A DNA stretch of 64,000 nucleotides from Vibrio atypicus (GTDB lineage Bacteria > Pseudomonadota > Gammaproteobacteria > Enterobacterales > Vibrionaceae): contig NZ_BLID01000004.1 in assembly GCF_009811315.1 (NCBI RefSeq), positions 1 through 64,000 on the forward strand, written 5' to 3'. The translations under genes were made by a program, and so were the position numbers. Positions 41,926-49,911 of the stretch are shown in pieces; position 1 is the first letter of the stretch; every line of letters starts with the position of its first letter. The notes beneath the pieces were generated by a model, which had not been told where the DNA came from, did no database searches, and saw only the letters and a list, made by a program, of their open reading frames with translations.

Positions 41926-42025
41926 ACAATGCCACGAACAGGGCAAACCATTCTGAAAAGATGGGACGCAAAGCCACCGGCCTTAAGTATCCTAATTAGA
42001 TGCAAGGCAGCGGGGTTGCCGATGG
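41926..42025 (+). promoter_or_regulatory. Cyclic-di-GMP-I (GEMM) riboswitch aptamer
   Basis: Core elements appear in order: CCACGAACAGGGCAAACC, a short hairpin with GAAA tetraloop (near 41956), GGGACGCAAAGCC as the tetraloop receptor strand (41963-41975), then a long helix closing in GGCAGCGGGGTTGCCGATGG. This is almost the Vc2 aptamer of V. cholerae. Compared with my memory of Vc2, the first hairpin here carries one extra bulged U and the loop of the second helix differs. The next gene, 200 nt downstream, is tfoY, the same target as in V. cholerae. Confidence 0.93.
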
Positions 42026-42069
42026 TAAAAATGCAAAACTAGTACACTTGAATTGTTCGTAATTTAGAC

Positions 42070-42099
42070 ATGCCTCAGGCTTCTGAACAACTGAGACAT
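42070..42099 (+). promoter_or_regulatory. Candidate expression-platform hairpin between aptamer and tfoY
   Basis: ATG-C-CTCAG (42070-42078) pairs with CTGAG-A-CAT (42091-42099) with one internal mismatch. It is followed by ATAAATTTTCTTTAATTTTT. It starts about 45 nt after the aptamer and could act as an imperfect terminator. It may instead be a passive 5' UTR structure. Confidence 0.3.
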
Positions 42100-42225
42100 A
42101 AATTTTCTTTAATTTTTACGACCAGTTTTCCTGTATGACACCTTACTGACATAAATTCTGCATTATTTTGCTACTCTCTCGGACCTGAATTGGTGGCGTA
42201 TACATATACACCGAGAATATACAGC

Positions 42226-42819
42226 ATGGATAAACCAATACTAAAAGACTCAATGAGACTGTTTGAGCAACTTGGTCAAATCAAGTCTCGTTCAATGTTT
42301 GGCGGCTTCGGCATTTTCGCAGATGAAACCATGTTTGCCTTAGTGGTAAACGATAAGCTTCATGTACGAGCTGATAGCAAACTCACGCGACAATTCAAAG
42401 CATTAGGTTTAGAGCCTTACGTGTATAAAAAGCGTGGATTTCCTGTCGTCACAAAATATTTTGCTCTCACTGATGATTGGTCAGCGGACTCTAATCGCAC
42501 ATTAACCGTTGCAAAAGAAGCACTTAATGCCGCGAAAGAAGAGAAGAAGATTCAATCAAAAGCGAAACCGAATCGATTAAAAGATCTACCGAACTTACGT
42601 TTGGCCACTGAAAGAATGCTAAAAAAAGCCGGCATTGATGATGTGGAATCTTTAGAAGAGGTTGGAGCGGTTAAAGCTTATCAAGCAATTCAATCCTCGC
42701 ATTCTGCTGAAGTGAGCGTCGAATTACTTTGGGCGCTTGAAGGCGCGATTAAGGGAACACATTGGTCCGTGATTCCTCAAACTCGCCGACAAGAATTGCT
42801 CAACAAGCTGAGTAGCTAA
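42226..42819 (+). CDS. tfoY: TfoX-family protein TfoY
   Basis: The 197-residue protein has a TfoX N-terminal domain ([21 protein letters not shown] near residue 10) and a TfoX C-terminal domain ([20 protein letters not shown] near 123). In Vibrio, TfoX controls competence, while its paralogue TfoY controls type VI secretion and motility and is under a cyclic-di-GMP riboswitch. The riboswitch in the leader is what assigns this copy to tfoY. ATG 42226 gives the family start [13 protein letters not shown]; an upstream in-frame codon at 42190 is unlikely. The RBS is weak (CGAGAATATACAGC). Confidence 0.9.
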   Translation: MDKPILKDSMRLFEQLGQIKSRSMFGGFGIFADETMFALVVNDKLHVRADSKLTRQFKALGLEPYVYKKRGFPVVTKYFALTDDWSADSNRTLTVAKEALNAAKEEKKIQSKAKPNRLKDLPNLRLATERMLKKAGIDDVESLEEVGAVKAYQAIQSSHSAEVSVELLWALEGAIKGTHWSVIPQTRRQELLNKLSS

Positions 42820-42830
42820 AAAGAATACGT

Positions 42831-42858
42831 AAAAAGTCAGCCCATCGGCTGACTTTTT
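42831..42858 (+). terminator. Terminator of tfoY
   Basis: The stem AAAAAGTCAGCC / GGCTGACTTTTTT has a CATC loop. The downstream T-run is clear. Confidence 0.85.
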
Positions 42859-42988
42859 TGTATGTGAGGAAATTTTTCCTCGATAGCATCGTTCTTATTC
42901 ATTATACCAATTGATACCTATACTTATTTAGTTAAGATTTGATAGGAAGATAGCTCACATGAGCGATGGCTGTATTAAGGGCGCTGTT

Positions 42989-43684
42989 ATGAATAAAAAA
43001 TTGATTCTGGGTTTAGTTCTCGTCGGACTGATTGTTTTCCTAGCCATGAACTTTGGCCAGTATCTAACTCTTGAAAATGCGAAAGCTCAACAGCTTGCTC
43101 TCGCAGATTACATTAGTGAGAACTTTGCACTCGCCGCAATCACCTACTTCCTCGCGTATGTTGCCATTACCGCCTTTTCCATACCTGGTGCAGCTGTCGT
43201 CACATTGTTAGGTGCCGCACTGTTTGGTTTTTGGACAAGCCTAATTTTGGTTTCTTTTGCCAGTACGATAGGTGCAACCCTTGCTTTCCTAAGCAGTCGA
43301 TTCCTACTAAGAGACTGGGTACAAAACAAATTCGGTGACAAGCTCAGTGCGATTAACCAAGGTGTGGAGCGCGACGGTGCGTTTTATCTGTTTTCACTAC
43401 GCCTCATTCCCGTTTTCCCATTTTTCCTAATTAACTTGCTCATGGGGTTAACGCCTCTCTCCGTTGCTCGCTTTTACCTTGTTAGCCAATTAGGTATGTT
43501 ACCTGGGACCGCAGTTTACTTAAATGCAGGTACTCAACTTGCGCAAATTGAAAGCTTATCCGGTATTGTTTCTCCATCTGTTTTAGCATCATTTGCTCTA
43601 CTTGGATTATTCCCGGTGATTGCTAAGTGGGTAATGGCAAAAATTAAATCTTCTCCCGAAGCACATAATGGCAGCCCTTCATGA
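42989..43684 (+). CDS. TVP38/TMEM64-family (DedA-like) inner-membrane protein
   Basis: The 231-residue protein has about five to six hydrophobic segments and the VTT-domain signature: FSIPGAAVVTLLGAALFG near residue 65, then the amphipathic re-entrant region and LRLIPVFPFFLINLLMG near 133. VTT proteins include DedA-type undecaprenyl-phosphate or phospholipid transporters. The exact lipid for TVP38 members is not settled. ATG 42989 (MNKKLILGLVLVGLIVF) is preceded by AAGGG; a codon 30 bp upstream is in frame but polar. Its stop overlaps the next gene's ATG (ATGA), so translation of the pair is probably coupled. Confidence 0.8.
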   Translation: MNKKLILGLVLVGLIVFLAMNFGQYLTLENAKAQQLALADYISENFALAAITYFLAYVAITAFSIPGAAVVTLLGAALFGFWTSLILVSFASTIGATLAFLSSRFLLRDWVQNKFGDKLSAINQGVERDGAFYLFSLRLIPVFPFFLINLLMGLTPLSVARFYLVSQLGMLPGTAVYLNAGTQLAQIESLSGIVSPSVLASFALLGLFPVIAKWVMAKIKSSPEAHNGSPS

Positions 43685-43986
43685 AGATCTACAGCGCTAG
43701 CAATCCACCAGAAGCTCACATCGTATGTGAGCTTTTGAAGTCTCAAAGTATTGATTGTGAAGTACGCGGGGAGGGGATTTTTGGCCTACAAGGTGAAATT
43801 CCTTTCGGCGAGAATAGCGAGCCCTATGTCTGGCTATTGCAGGAACAACAACAAGAAAAAGCGTTGAACATTATCCGCCAATTTCAATCAAATAACATCG
43901 GTGAAGAATGGCGTTGCAACCACTGTGGGGAAAGCAATGAACCGCAATTTGGTGCTTGCTGGCAATGTGGAGAATTTGCCTCTTAG
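43681..43986 (+). CDS. DUF2007 protein with C-terminal zinc ribbon
   Basis: The 101-residue soluble protein has an N-terminal DUF2007 domain (residues 1-68; MKIYSASNPPEAHIVCELL). A PII-like or signal-transducing role has been proposed for that family but not shown. Residues 79-97 add a zinc ribbon: CNHC near 79 and CWQC near 93. It overlaps the upstream membrane-protein gene by 4 bp and converges with the hydrolase gene, overlapping its end by 4 bp as well. The close coupling suggests the two upstream products work together. No partner is known. Confidence 0.75.
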   Translation: MKIYSASNPPEAHIVCELLKSQSIDCEVRGEGIFGLQGEIPFGENSEPYVWLLQEQQQEKALNIIRQFQSNNIGEEWRCNHCGESNEPQFGACWQCGEFAS

Positions 43987-44786
43987 GCAGTTTGTATTTG
44001 CTGTCGAATAAAAGCAATGGAATGTTGATTGAACTCGTCAGGTCTTTCTACGTTGCAAACGTGACCGCAGTCAGGAATTTCCAACAGCTGGCTTTGGTGA
44101 TGAACCGCCACCATTTCTTTCACGGGTTTGATAAACATATAGTCTCTCTCTCCCATTAAATAGAGCGTCGGGATCGGTAGCTCTCTATCTTTAAAGTACT
44201 TCATCAAAGGGTTCACTTCTGCGGTTAAGATAAACCAGCGTTTGAACTCTTTTTGACAGAGCTTTTTAGCCTCTCTAATAAAAAGGTGACGCGACTCTTT
44301 TTGAGTCCGCTGTGGCATGACGATATAGGCAAACAAGCTGTACAGCCACATGTAAGGGACAATGTGCTTACAAAGGTTACCTAGCCTAACAAGAACTTGA
44401 GAGCGCGTATTTAAGCGCGTGACGGCCCCGCCTAGCACCATCGACTTTACTCTATCTGCAGCTAATTCCGCCACATTTCGAACAATAATGGTTCCTAGAG
44501 ACATTCCTACAAAATGAGCTGAAGAGATTTTTAGATGATCGAGGACTTTTAAAATATCCTGAGTTACTGCTTTAAAAGTATATCGATTTGCCATCAATTC
44601 TTTAAGTAACTGGTTAGATTTTCCGTGCCCACGAAGATCAATTAGCAACAAGTTGAAATGCTGTTTATACGCTTTGATCTGCTTAAACCAGATCGAAGAA
44701 CTGCCACCCGCACCATGCACAAATACCACCCACTCATCACTAGTTGGGTGTTCAAAGGTTTTGTGGAATAGCATTGCAGAACTCAT
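43983..44786 (-). CDS. Alpha/beta-fold hydrolase
   Basis: The 267-residue cytosolic protein has the fold's landmarks: oxyanion-hole strand WVVFVHGAGGSSSIW near residue 19, LLLIDLRGHGKS near 47, nucleophile elbow GMSLG (residues about 94-98), acid Asp in LMGERDYMFIKPV near 211 and His in IPDCGHVCNVERPDEF near 241. The substrate is unknown; ester- or amide-type small molecules fit. It is alone on the minus strand. Its last 4 bp overlap the convergent DUF2007 gene end, so there is no terminator between them. Confidence 0.8.
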   Translation of the reverse strand: MSSAMLFHKTFEHPTSDEWVVFVHGAGGSSSIWFKQIKAYKQHFNLLLIDLRGHGKSNQLLKELMANRYTFKAVTQDILKVLDHLKISSAHFVGMSLGTIIVRNVAELAADRVKSMVLGGAVTRLNTRSQVLVRLGNLCKHIVPYMWLYSLFAYIVMPQRTQKESRHLFIREAKKLCQKEFKRWFILTAEVNPLMKYFKDRELPIPTLYLMGERDYMFIKPVKEMVAVHHQSQLLEIPDCGHVCNVERPDEFNQHSIAFIRQQIQTA

Positions 44787-44884
44787 ATCAAGTCATATAC
44801 CAAGTTATTAGACAAATCGAAGTTTAGAAGACTAGCACAAAGTCAGCACTTTTTAATTCAGCTTATGTCAATTCATGTCATTAA

Positions 44885-44959
44885 TCATATTCAATCATGA
44901 AAAAAAGCAATAAAAAAAGGCGCCAAATGACGCCTTCTATTGCTTCATATTCAATCATG
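44885..44959. repeat. 15-bp direct repeat flanking the glgA terminator
   Basis: TCATATTCAATCATG occurs twice, at 44885-44899 and 44945-44959. The second copy contains the glgA stop codon. The distance is 60 bp. It looks like a small local duplication. Confidence 0.6.
44917..44936 (-). terminator. Terminator of glgA
   Basis: The stem AAGGCG / CGCCTT has an 8-base loop. On the minus strand it is followed by a run of Ts. Confidence 0.7.
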
Positions 44960-46415
44960 CACTGAGCGCGCTATGGTAAAGCGTTAGATATTCATCCGCA
45001 GCTTTACTCCAACAAAAGTTCTGCTCCATGGCATACAGCTGAACTCGCTTCACTTCGTTCGGTTGCTGCGCATAAAGCAGCAATGAGCGTTGTAGCGTCA
45101 ATAATAAAGCGGTTGGTTCCGGCTCATCAAATACAAAACCAGTCGCAATATCTGGATCTGCATCGTAATCATTAACACTGTCTTTCAAACCACCCACACC
45201 CCGCACGATTGGCAAAGTGCCGTAAGCCATACTGTAGATTTGATTCAATCCACAAGGCTCAAATTCTGATGGCATCAAGAAGAAATCAGAACCCGCTTCA
45301 ACCAAGTGCGCTAAGCCATTGTCGTAAGCCTCAATGAACTTAAATTTGTCACTATGCTGTGCTTCGACTTCTTTCAGTTTTGACGCCAGTACAGGGTCAC
45401 CCGTACCAACAATTACCAATTGAACATCATGTTTCAAAAACTGAGATAATATCGGCAAAAGGTAATGAACCCCTTTTTGGTTTGTCAGTCGACAGACCAT
45501 GCCGTACATCGCTACATCTCGAACCTCAAGGCCAGCTCTATCTTGTAAGCTTCGTTTACAGGCTTTTTTACCGCGAACCATACTTTGGCGATTAGCCCGA
45601 TAATTCGCAGGTAAGTATTCATCAGTCTCAGGGTTCCAAGATGAATAATCACACCCATTGAGAATACCGACTAAATCAGCCGCTCTACGCTGAAATTCTG
45701 CCGCCATACCATGGCTGCCTAATTCAGTTTTCAATTCTTGCGCATAGCTTGGACTCACAGCATTGATTTTATCTGCATTAAGTACCCCCGCTTTTAACAT
45801 CGTGATGTGCGAAGGACTTACTGCTGCATCAGGTGCGAAACGCGCATGAAACTCTGGTAAACACTGCAATTCATCATAGCTAAAAACGCCTTTAAACACT
45901 GCGTTATGAATGGACAAAATGCTCTTTGTGCTAGCAAAAAACTCTGATGACTGATAACGGTGCTTAAGCAAAAATGGAACTAATCCTGTATGCCAATCAT
46001 TTGCATGAATAATGTCAGGCTGGAAATCAAGCTTAGGCAGCATGTCTAAACAAGCCGCACTGAAAAATGCAAATCGCTCGCCATTGTCAGCATAGGCTTG
46101 ATTATTCTCAGCATACATTTCAGGCCGGTCATAATATTGAGAACAATCAATAGCGTAAACAGTGACTCCAGCCACTGAAAGTTCTCTAACTTTATAAGCC
46201 GTATGAGGCCAGTGTTCTAATTGCGTTTCAAGTAATACTGGCGCTGACTCTATACCCGCAACCTTTTGATAAGCAGGTAACGTCAAACGAACATCTTGTT
46301 GAAGCTGCTTCATTGCTTCCGGCAGTGCCTTGGCTACATCAGCCAAGCCACCACTTTTAATAAGCCCTTCAGCTTCTGATGCTACAAACAGAATAGATAA
46401 ATTCTTAGTAGCCAA
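44955..46415 (-). CDS. glgA: Glycogen synthase GlgA
   Basis: The 486-residue GT5 glucosyltransferase extends glycogen chains from ADP-glucose. The N-terminal ADP-glucose binding motif KSGGLADVAKALP is near residue 20, and the C-terminal Rossmann part has LMPSEFEPCGLNQIYSMAYG near 379 with the conserved Glu. The start overlaps the glgC end by 11 bp, so both are made from one message. glgB, glgX and glgP are not in the window. This split of glg genes is common in Vibrio. Confidence 0.96.
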   Translation of the reverse strand: MATKNLSILFVASEAEGLIKSGGLADVAKALPEAMKQLQQDVRLTLPAYQKVAGIESAPVLLETQLEHWPHTAYKVRELSVAGVTVYAIDCSQYYDRPEMYAENNQAYADNGERFAFFSAACLDMLPKLDFQPDIIHANDWHTGLVPFLLKHRYQSSEFFASTKSILSIHNAVFKGVFSYDELQCLPEFHARFAPDAAVSPSHITMLKAGVLNADKINAVSPSYAQELKTELGSHGMAAEFQRRAADLVGILNGCDYSSWNPETDEYLPANYRANRQSMVRGKKACKRSLQDRAGLEVRDVAMYGMVCRLTNQKGVHYLLPILSQFLKHDVQLVIVGTGDPVLASKLKEVEAQHSDKFKFIEAYDNGLAHLVEAGSDFFLMPSEFEPCGLNQIYSMAYGTLPIVRGVGGLKDSVNDYDADPDIATGFVFDEPEPTALLLTLQRSLLLYAQQPNEVKRVQLYAMEQNFCWSKAADEYLTLYHSALSA

Positions 46416-47622
46416 TGCGTGCTCCTTTTGGAATGACTACAATGCCATCGTCAGATACGTGGAAGTGCTTTTTATCTTCCGTAAGGTTCACACCAATTTG
46501 TGTTCCTGGTGCGATATCTGCGTCTTTATCGACAATCACACGACGTAAAACACAGCCTTCGCCAACTTTGACATCTCCGAGTAGGATACTTTCGCTGATA
46601 TCACATGCTGAGGCAATATTACTGCGGAAGCCTAAAACACATTTCTCGATTCGAGAACCACGAACGTAACTACCGTTACATACTAAACTATCGATGATCT
46701 GCACGCGCCCATTATCCGAGTCAGTAAATGTCGCTGGCGGTAGTGGCGGATAAAAAGTATGCAATGGCCATTTTCGGTTATAAAGTGAGAATGGTGCGTC
46801 TTTCTCTAGTAGATCCATATGAGCTTGCCAGTACGCATCGATCGTACCAACATCGCGCCAGTAAACTTCTTCTTTCTCGCCAGTAATACGGTTTGTGCTG
46901 AAGTCATATACGAATACATCACCACGAGGGAACATCTTTGGAATGATGTCTTTACCAAAGTCATGCGAGGAATCTGGGTCATCTGCATCTTCAATCAACT
47001 CAGAAAACAGGTTTTGAGCTTCAAAAACGTAGTTACCCATAGAAACAAGTGCGAACTCAGGATCACCTGGAATCGATTTAGGATTGGCTGGTTTCTCTTC
47101 AAAACCAATCATACGACCTTCCGCATCGACTTCGATTACACCAAATTCAGAAGCTTCAGACAGAGGCATGCGCAATGCAGAAACTGTCAAAGCCGCTTCT
47201 TTTTCCTTATGGAAATCTAGCATCTGCTTGATGTCCATTTTATAGATGTGGTCCGAACCAAAAATACATACTTGATCAGGTTCAGAAAGCTCCATAAAAC
47301 GTAGATTTTGATAAATAGCATCGGCAGTACCTTCATACCAACGCTTACCTGTGCGCATTTGCGCTGGAATAGGGTCAATAAAACGGTCTGTAATACCATT
47401 GATGTTCCAACCTTTCTTTAGGTGGTGGAACAAAGACTGCGACTTAAATTGCGTAAGTACATAAATACGCATTAAATCTGCATTAACAAAATTGTTCAGC
47501 GCGAAATCAATAAGACGGTAACTACCGCCAAACGGTACCGAGGGTTTACTGCGGGACTCAGTTAAGGGGCGCAGACGCGAACCTTCTCCACCAGCAAGGA
47601 TCATTCCTAAAACACCAGCCAT
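46405..47622 (-). CDS. glgC: Glucose-1-phosphate adenylyltransferase GlgC
   Basis: The 405-residue enzyme makes ADP-glucose for glycogen. It has the nucleotidyltransferase loop LAGGEGSRLRPLTESRSKP near residue 10, the sugar-phosphate region GFEEKPANPKSIPGDP near 173 and a left-handed beta-helix C terminus. It is first in glgC-glgA. The ATG follows GGAGAGAAT. Allosteric control by fructose-1,6-bisphosphate or AMP is expected from the class but not visible. Confidence 0.96.
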   Translation of the reverse strand: MAGVLGMILAGGEGSRLRPLTESRSKPSVPFGGSYRLIDFALNNFVNADLMRIYVLTQFKSQSLFHHLKKGWNINGITDRFIDPIPAQMRTGKRWYEGTADAIYQNLRFMELSEPDQVCIFGSDHIYKMDIKQMLDFHKEKEAALTVSALRMPLSEASEFGVIEVDAEGRMIGFEEKPANPKSIPGDPEFALVSMGNYVFEAQNLFSELIEDADDPDSSHDFGKDIIPKMFPRGDVFVYDFSTNRITGEKEEVYWRDVGTIDAYWQAHMDLLEKDAPFSLYNRKWPLHTFYPPLPPATFTDSDNGRVQIIDSLVCNGSYVRGSRIEKCVLGFRSNIASACDISESILLGDVKVGEGCVLRRVIVDKDADIAPGTQIGVNLTEDKKHFHVSDDGIVVIPKGARIGY

Positions 47623-48014
47623 TTAATTCTCTCCATATTATAATTTTTTTAGATAAGCTTATTTATATTTGGGGCGCTTACCTCATATCCGTTGAGTAAT
47701 TCCGCTCCTAATCAGAACTACTCACACAACTTGACGTTGCTAGTTTCCCTTACACACCGTGTGTGCAAAAGGTTTATTATAAGTTATCGTATTTCAAGAA
47801 GATTACAATTTAAAATATGCTGTACTAACAAGCTCACATTAATTACTTTTCATCAGCTTGGGGTAGCTCACACTATCCTTGAGCAGCAAAACAACTCTAT
47901 AACACAAACACTACAAGTTCGTGATACTCCTCGCAGTTAAGCGATAATTGTCTCTGTTTCGAACAATTCACAATAGCAATATAAACAGCTTCAATCGCAA
48001 CCACACGGCGATAG
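47623..48014. other. Intergenic region upstream of glgC
   Basis: This 390-bp spacer must hold the glgC promoter. A 13-bp odd palindrome ACACAC-C-GTGTGT (47752-47764) could be an operator. An 82-codon plus-strand frame (47692-47940) has no gene-like composition and is not called. Confidence 0.4.
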
Positions 48015-49715
48015 TTATGCAATTTGATTTATAGCTTTTTGGCTATGATAGATATAGATACTATTCTCAGTTTTATGCTTGGCGGCATACAACGCTCTAT
48101 CAGCAAGCGCGAGTGCTTCCAATTTGCTGGTTCCAGGTTCAATGATGACACCACCAATGGCCAATGATGTGAAAGGAGAGTTGAATGCTTGTGCGGCGTT
48201 CTTTTGTTGCTCACCAATACAAGCAATGATTCTTTTCGCTAGTTGTTCTAGATTGCAAGGATGGCTGGCTCGAACTAACACTAAAAACTCATCATCTTCC
48301 CAACGAGCCGCTCGATCATAAACACGAACTGCCTTTTCTATCCCCTTGCCTGCGGTAAACAGCAATTGATCAAAAGTGTCGTTACAACTATCAAAACCTA
48401 ATTGATCCATCACACCTAAATCAATCCACAAAAGACCAAACCGAATTTGCTCTCTTTCAGCACGAGCAAGTTCCAAGTCTAGCTCTTGGTCAAGCCCTTT
48501 CTTGTTCCACAGTTGAGTAACGACATCAACCGTCGTTAACTCATCTAATATCGCGGTTCTAGAAGCTACCATTTTTCGAACTGAGAGGCGGCTTTCCGAT
48601 AACTCTGTTTCCAATACATCTACGCACTGCCCGATATGATTGCCTTTCTCTTTACTATGGAAATAACTCTCATGTGCCAATTTTTTTATTCTTGATACCC
48701 ACGATTCAATCGGGTTTACCCATACCTTCAGACAATATATATACCCTACAGCACCGAAAAGAATACTCAGTGCAATAAAGAAATAACTTAAGCTGCTATA
48801 CGCCCACGGAGGAAGCATGCTGTCGACATCAACAAATGTCAGTTCATACCAACCAAGCTCGTCAATATAGTGAATTGACACAACGGCTCTCCCTTCCGCT
48901 TGCTCGATCATCAGAAGTTCAGCTTCTTCACCATTTTTTTGTTGCTCCATCAATTGAGACAGTACATTAAATTCATGTCGATTAGGTATAAGTGTCGATA
49001 GGTTCTGCTTTTCAAACTTAGCCGTTCGAAGAGGGTATTTAAACTGCCCTTTATCGAGAATGAGCTGTACGCGCTCTTTAGCATCGACAAAAAACGTTTG
49101 CATTGATGAGACATGTTTATGTGAGAGCTGACTGGTGAAAAGGGTTATATCAAGACCAGTACCGACCACACCTAGAAATTCCCCCTTGTCTATGATGGCT
49201 TGATTAATCCATACTTTGGTTCTATCAATGTGAACATCTTTAGCGATATTAACCGATAATATTTGGTTCTTAGCCTTTTGATCAAAATACCAAGCATCTG
49301 TGACTGATTCAGGTTCTAAATAGTAACGAAGAAAAGTAGACTGACGTATGCTAGGTACGTCATTGTAGTGGTAGGAAAGGTCTTCATCCAAAACGATGAA
49401 AAAGTTATTAGAGCGAAATAGCCAGCGATAGTGCTCTAACGTTTCCTCCGCGGCACTACGATACACTGAGTCGTCATATTTATGCGCCCAAGAAAGAATA
49501 TGTGGATGTTGTGCCAACTGCTCTACTAATGAAACTTCTTCCAAAATTGGAGCCAATGTTCTTTCGACGTCATATTGAGCAGCCACCTGACTGTACTTCC
49601 AGGTGAGATCCTCAACTACATTTTCAATAATCTGTTTAGAAACAAAATAAGCCGTAAGTCCAAATGCGCAACTAACCGAAATCAAGAACAGCAGTAGTGT
49701 TTGTCTGTATTTCAT
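48015..49715 (-). CDS. Membrane sensor protein with degenerate GGDEF domain
   Basis: The 566-residue protein has an N-terminal membrane helix (residues 6-26), a periplasmic double-Cache-like sensor (about 30-295), a second membrane helix (about 306-328) and a cytoplasmic GGDEF fold from about 385. The active-site loop reads EDDEF (473-477) in place of GGDEF, and the substrate-side motif that normally has DIDHFK is IDLGVMDQLGF. Cyclase activity is therefore unlikely. The product-inhibition site RxxD is intact as RVYD (464-467), exactly 5 residues before EDDEF. This suggests a cyclic-di-GMP binding effector. It stands alone. Confidence 0.85.
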   Translation of the reverse strand: MKYRQTLLLFLISVSCAFGLTAYFVSKQIIENVVEDLTWKYSQVAAQYDVERTLAPILEEVSLVEQLAQHPHILSWAHKYDDSVYRSAAEETLEHYRWLFRSNNFFIVLDEDLSYHYNDVPSIRQSTFLRYYLEPESVTDAWYFDQKAKNQILSVNIAKDVHIDRTKVWINQAIIDKGEFLGVVGTGLDITLFTSQLSHKHVSSMQTFFVDAKERVQLILDKGQFKYPLRTAKFEKQNLSTLIPNRHEFNVLSQLMEQQKNGEEAELLMIEQAEGRAVVSIHYIDELGWYELTFVDVDSMLPPWAYSSLSYFFIALSILFGAVGYIYCLKVWVNPIESWVSRIKKLAHESYFHSKEKGNHIGQCVDVLETELSESRLSVRKMVASRTAILDELTTVDVVTQLWNKKGLDQELDLELARAEREQIRFGLLWIDLGVMDQLGFDSCNDTFDQLLFTAGKGIEKAVRVYDRAARWEDDEFLVLVRASHPCNLEQLAKRIIACIGEQQKNAAQAFNSPFTSLAIGGVIIEPGTSKLEALALADRALYAAKHKTENSIYIYHSQKAINQIA

Positions 49716-49869
49716 ATCCCTACTTCTCTATTTAACTGTTAATCAATAGAAGCTATCTATGAAGTTGTCAAAAGTGGACATGAGAATATTATGTAATACT
49801 GATGTATAGGCTTGAAAGTTGAACTTAATCCCCAAAAATATGCAAAATTATCGAGTTTTCACACAATAA

Positions 49870-49893
49870 AAAAGCAGCCTGACGGCTGCTTTT
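49870..49893 (-). terminator. Terminator of topA
   Basis: The 10-bp stem AAAAGCAGCC / GGCTGCTTTT has a TGAC loop. On the minus strand it is followed by TTTATTGTG. Confidence 0.85.
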
Positions 49894-49911
49894 CATACTT
49901 ACGGTTAGAAA

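Noticed and set aside
46819..47220. 133-codon frame antisense to glgC
   Set aside because: Fully inside a well-supported gene, with unlikely composition (many Phe, Arg, Asn, Cys).
47692..47940. 82-codon frame upstream of glgC
   Set aside because: No ribosome site, random composition and a region expected to hold the glgC promoter.
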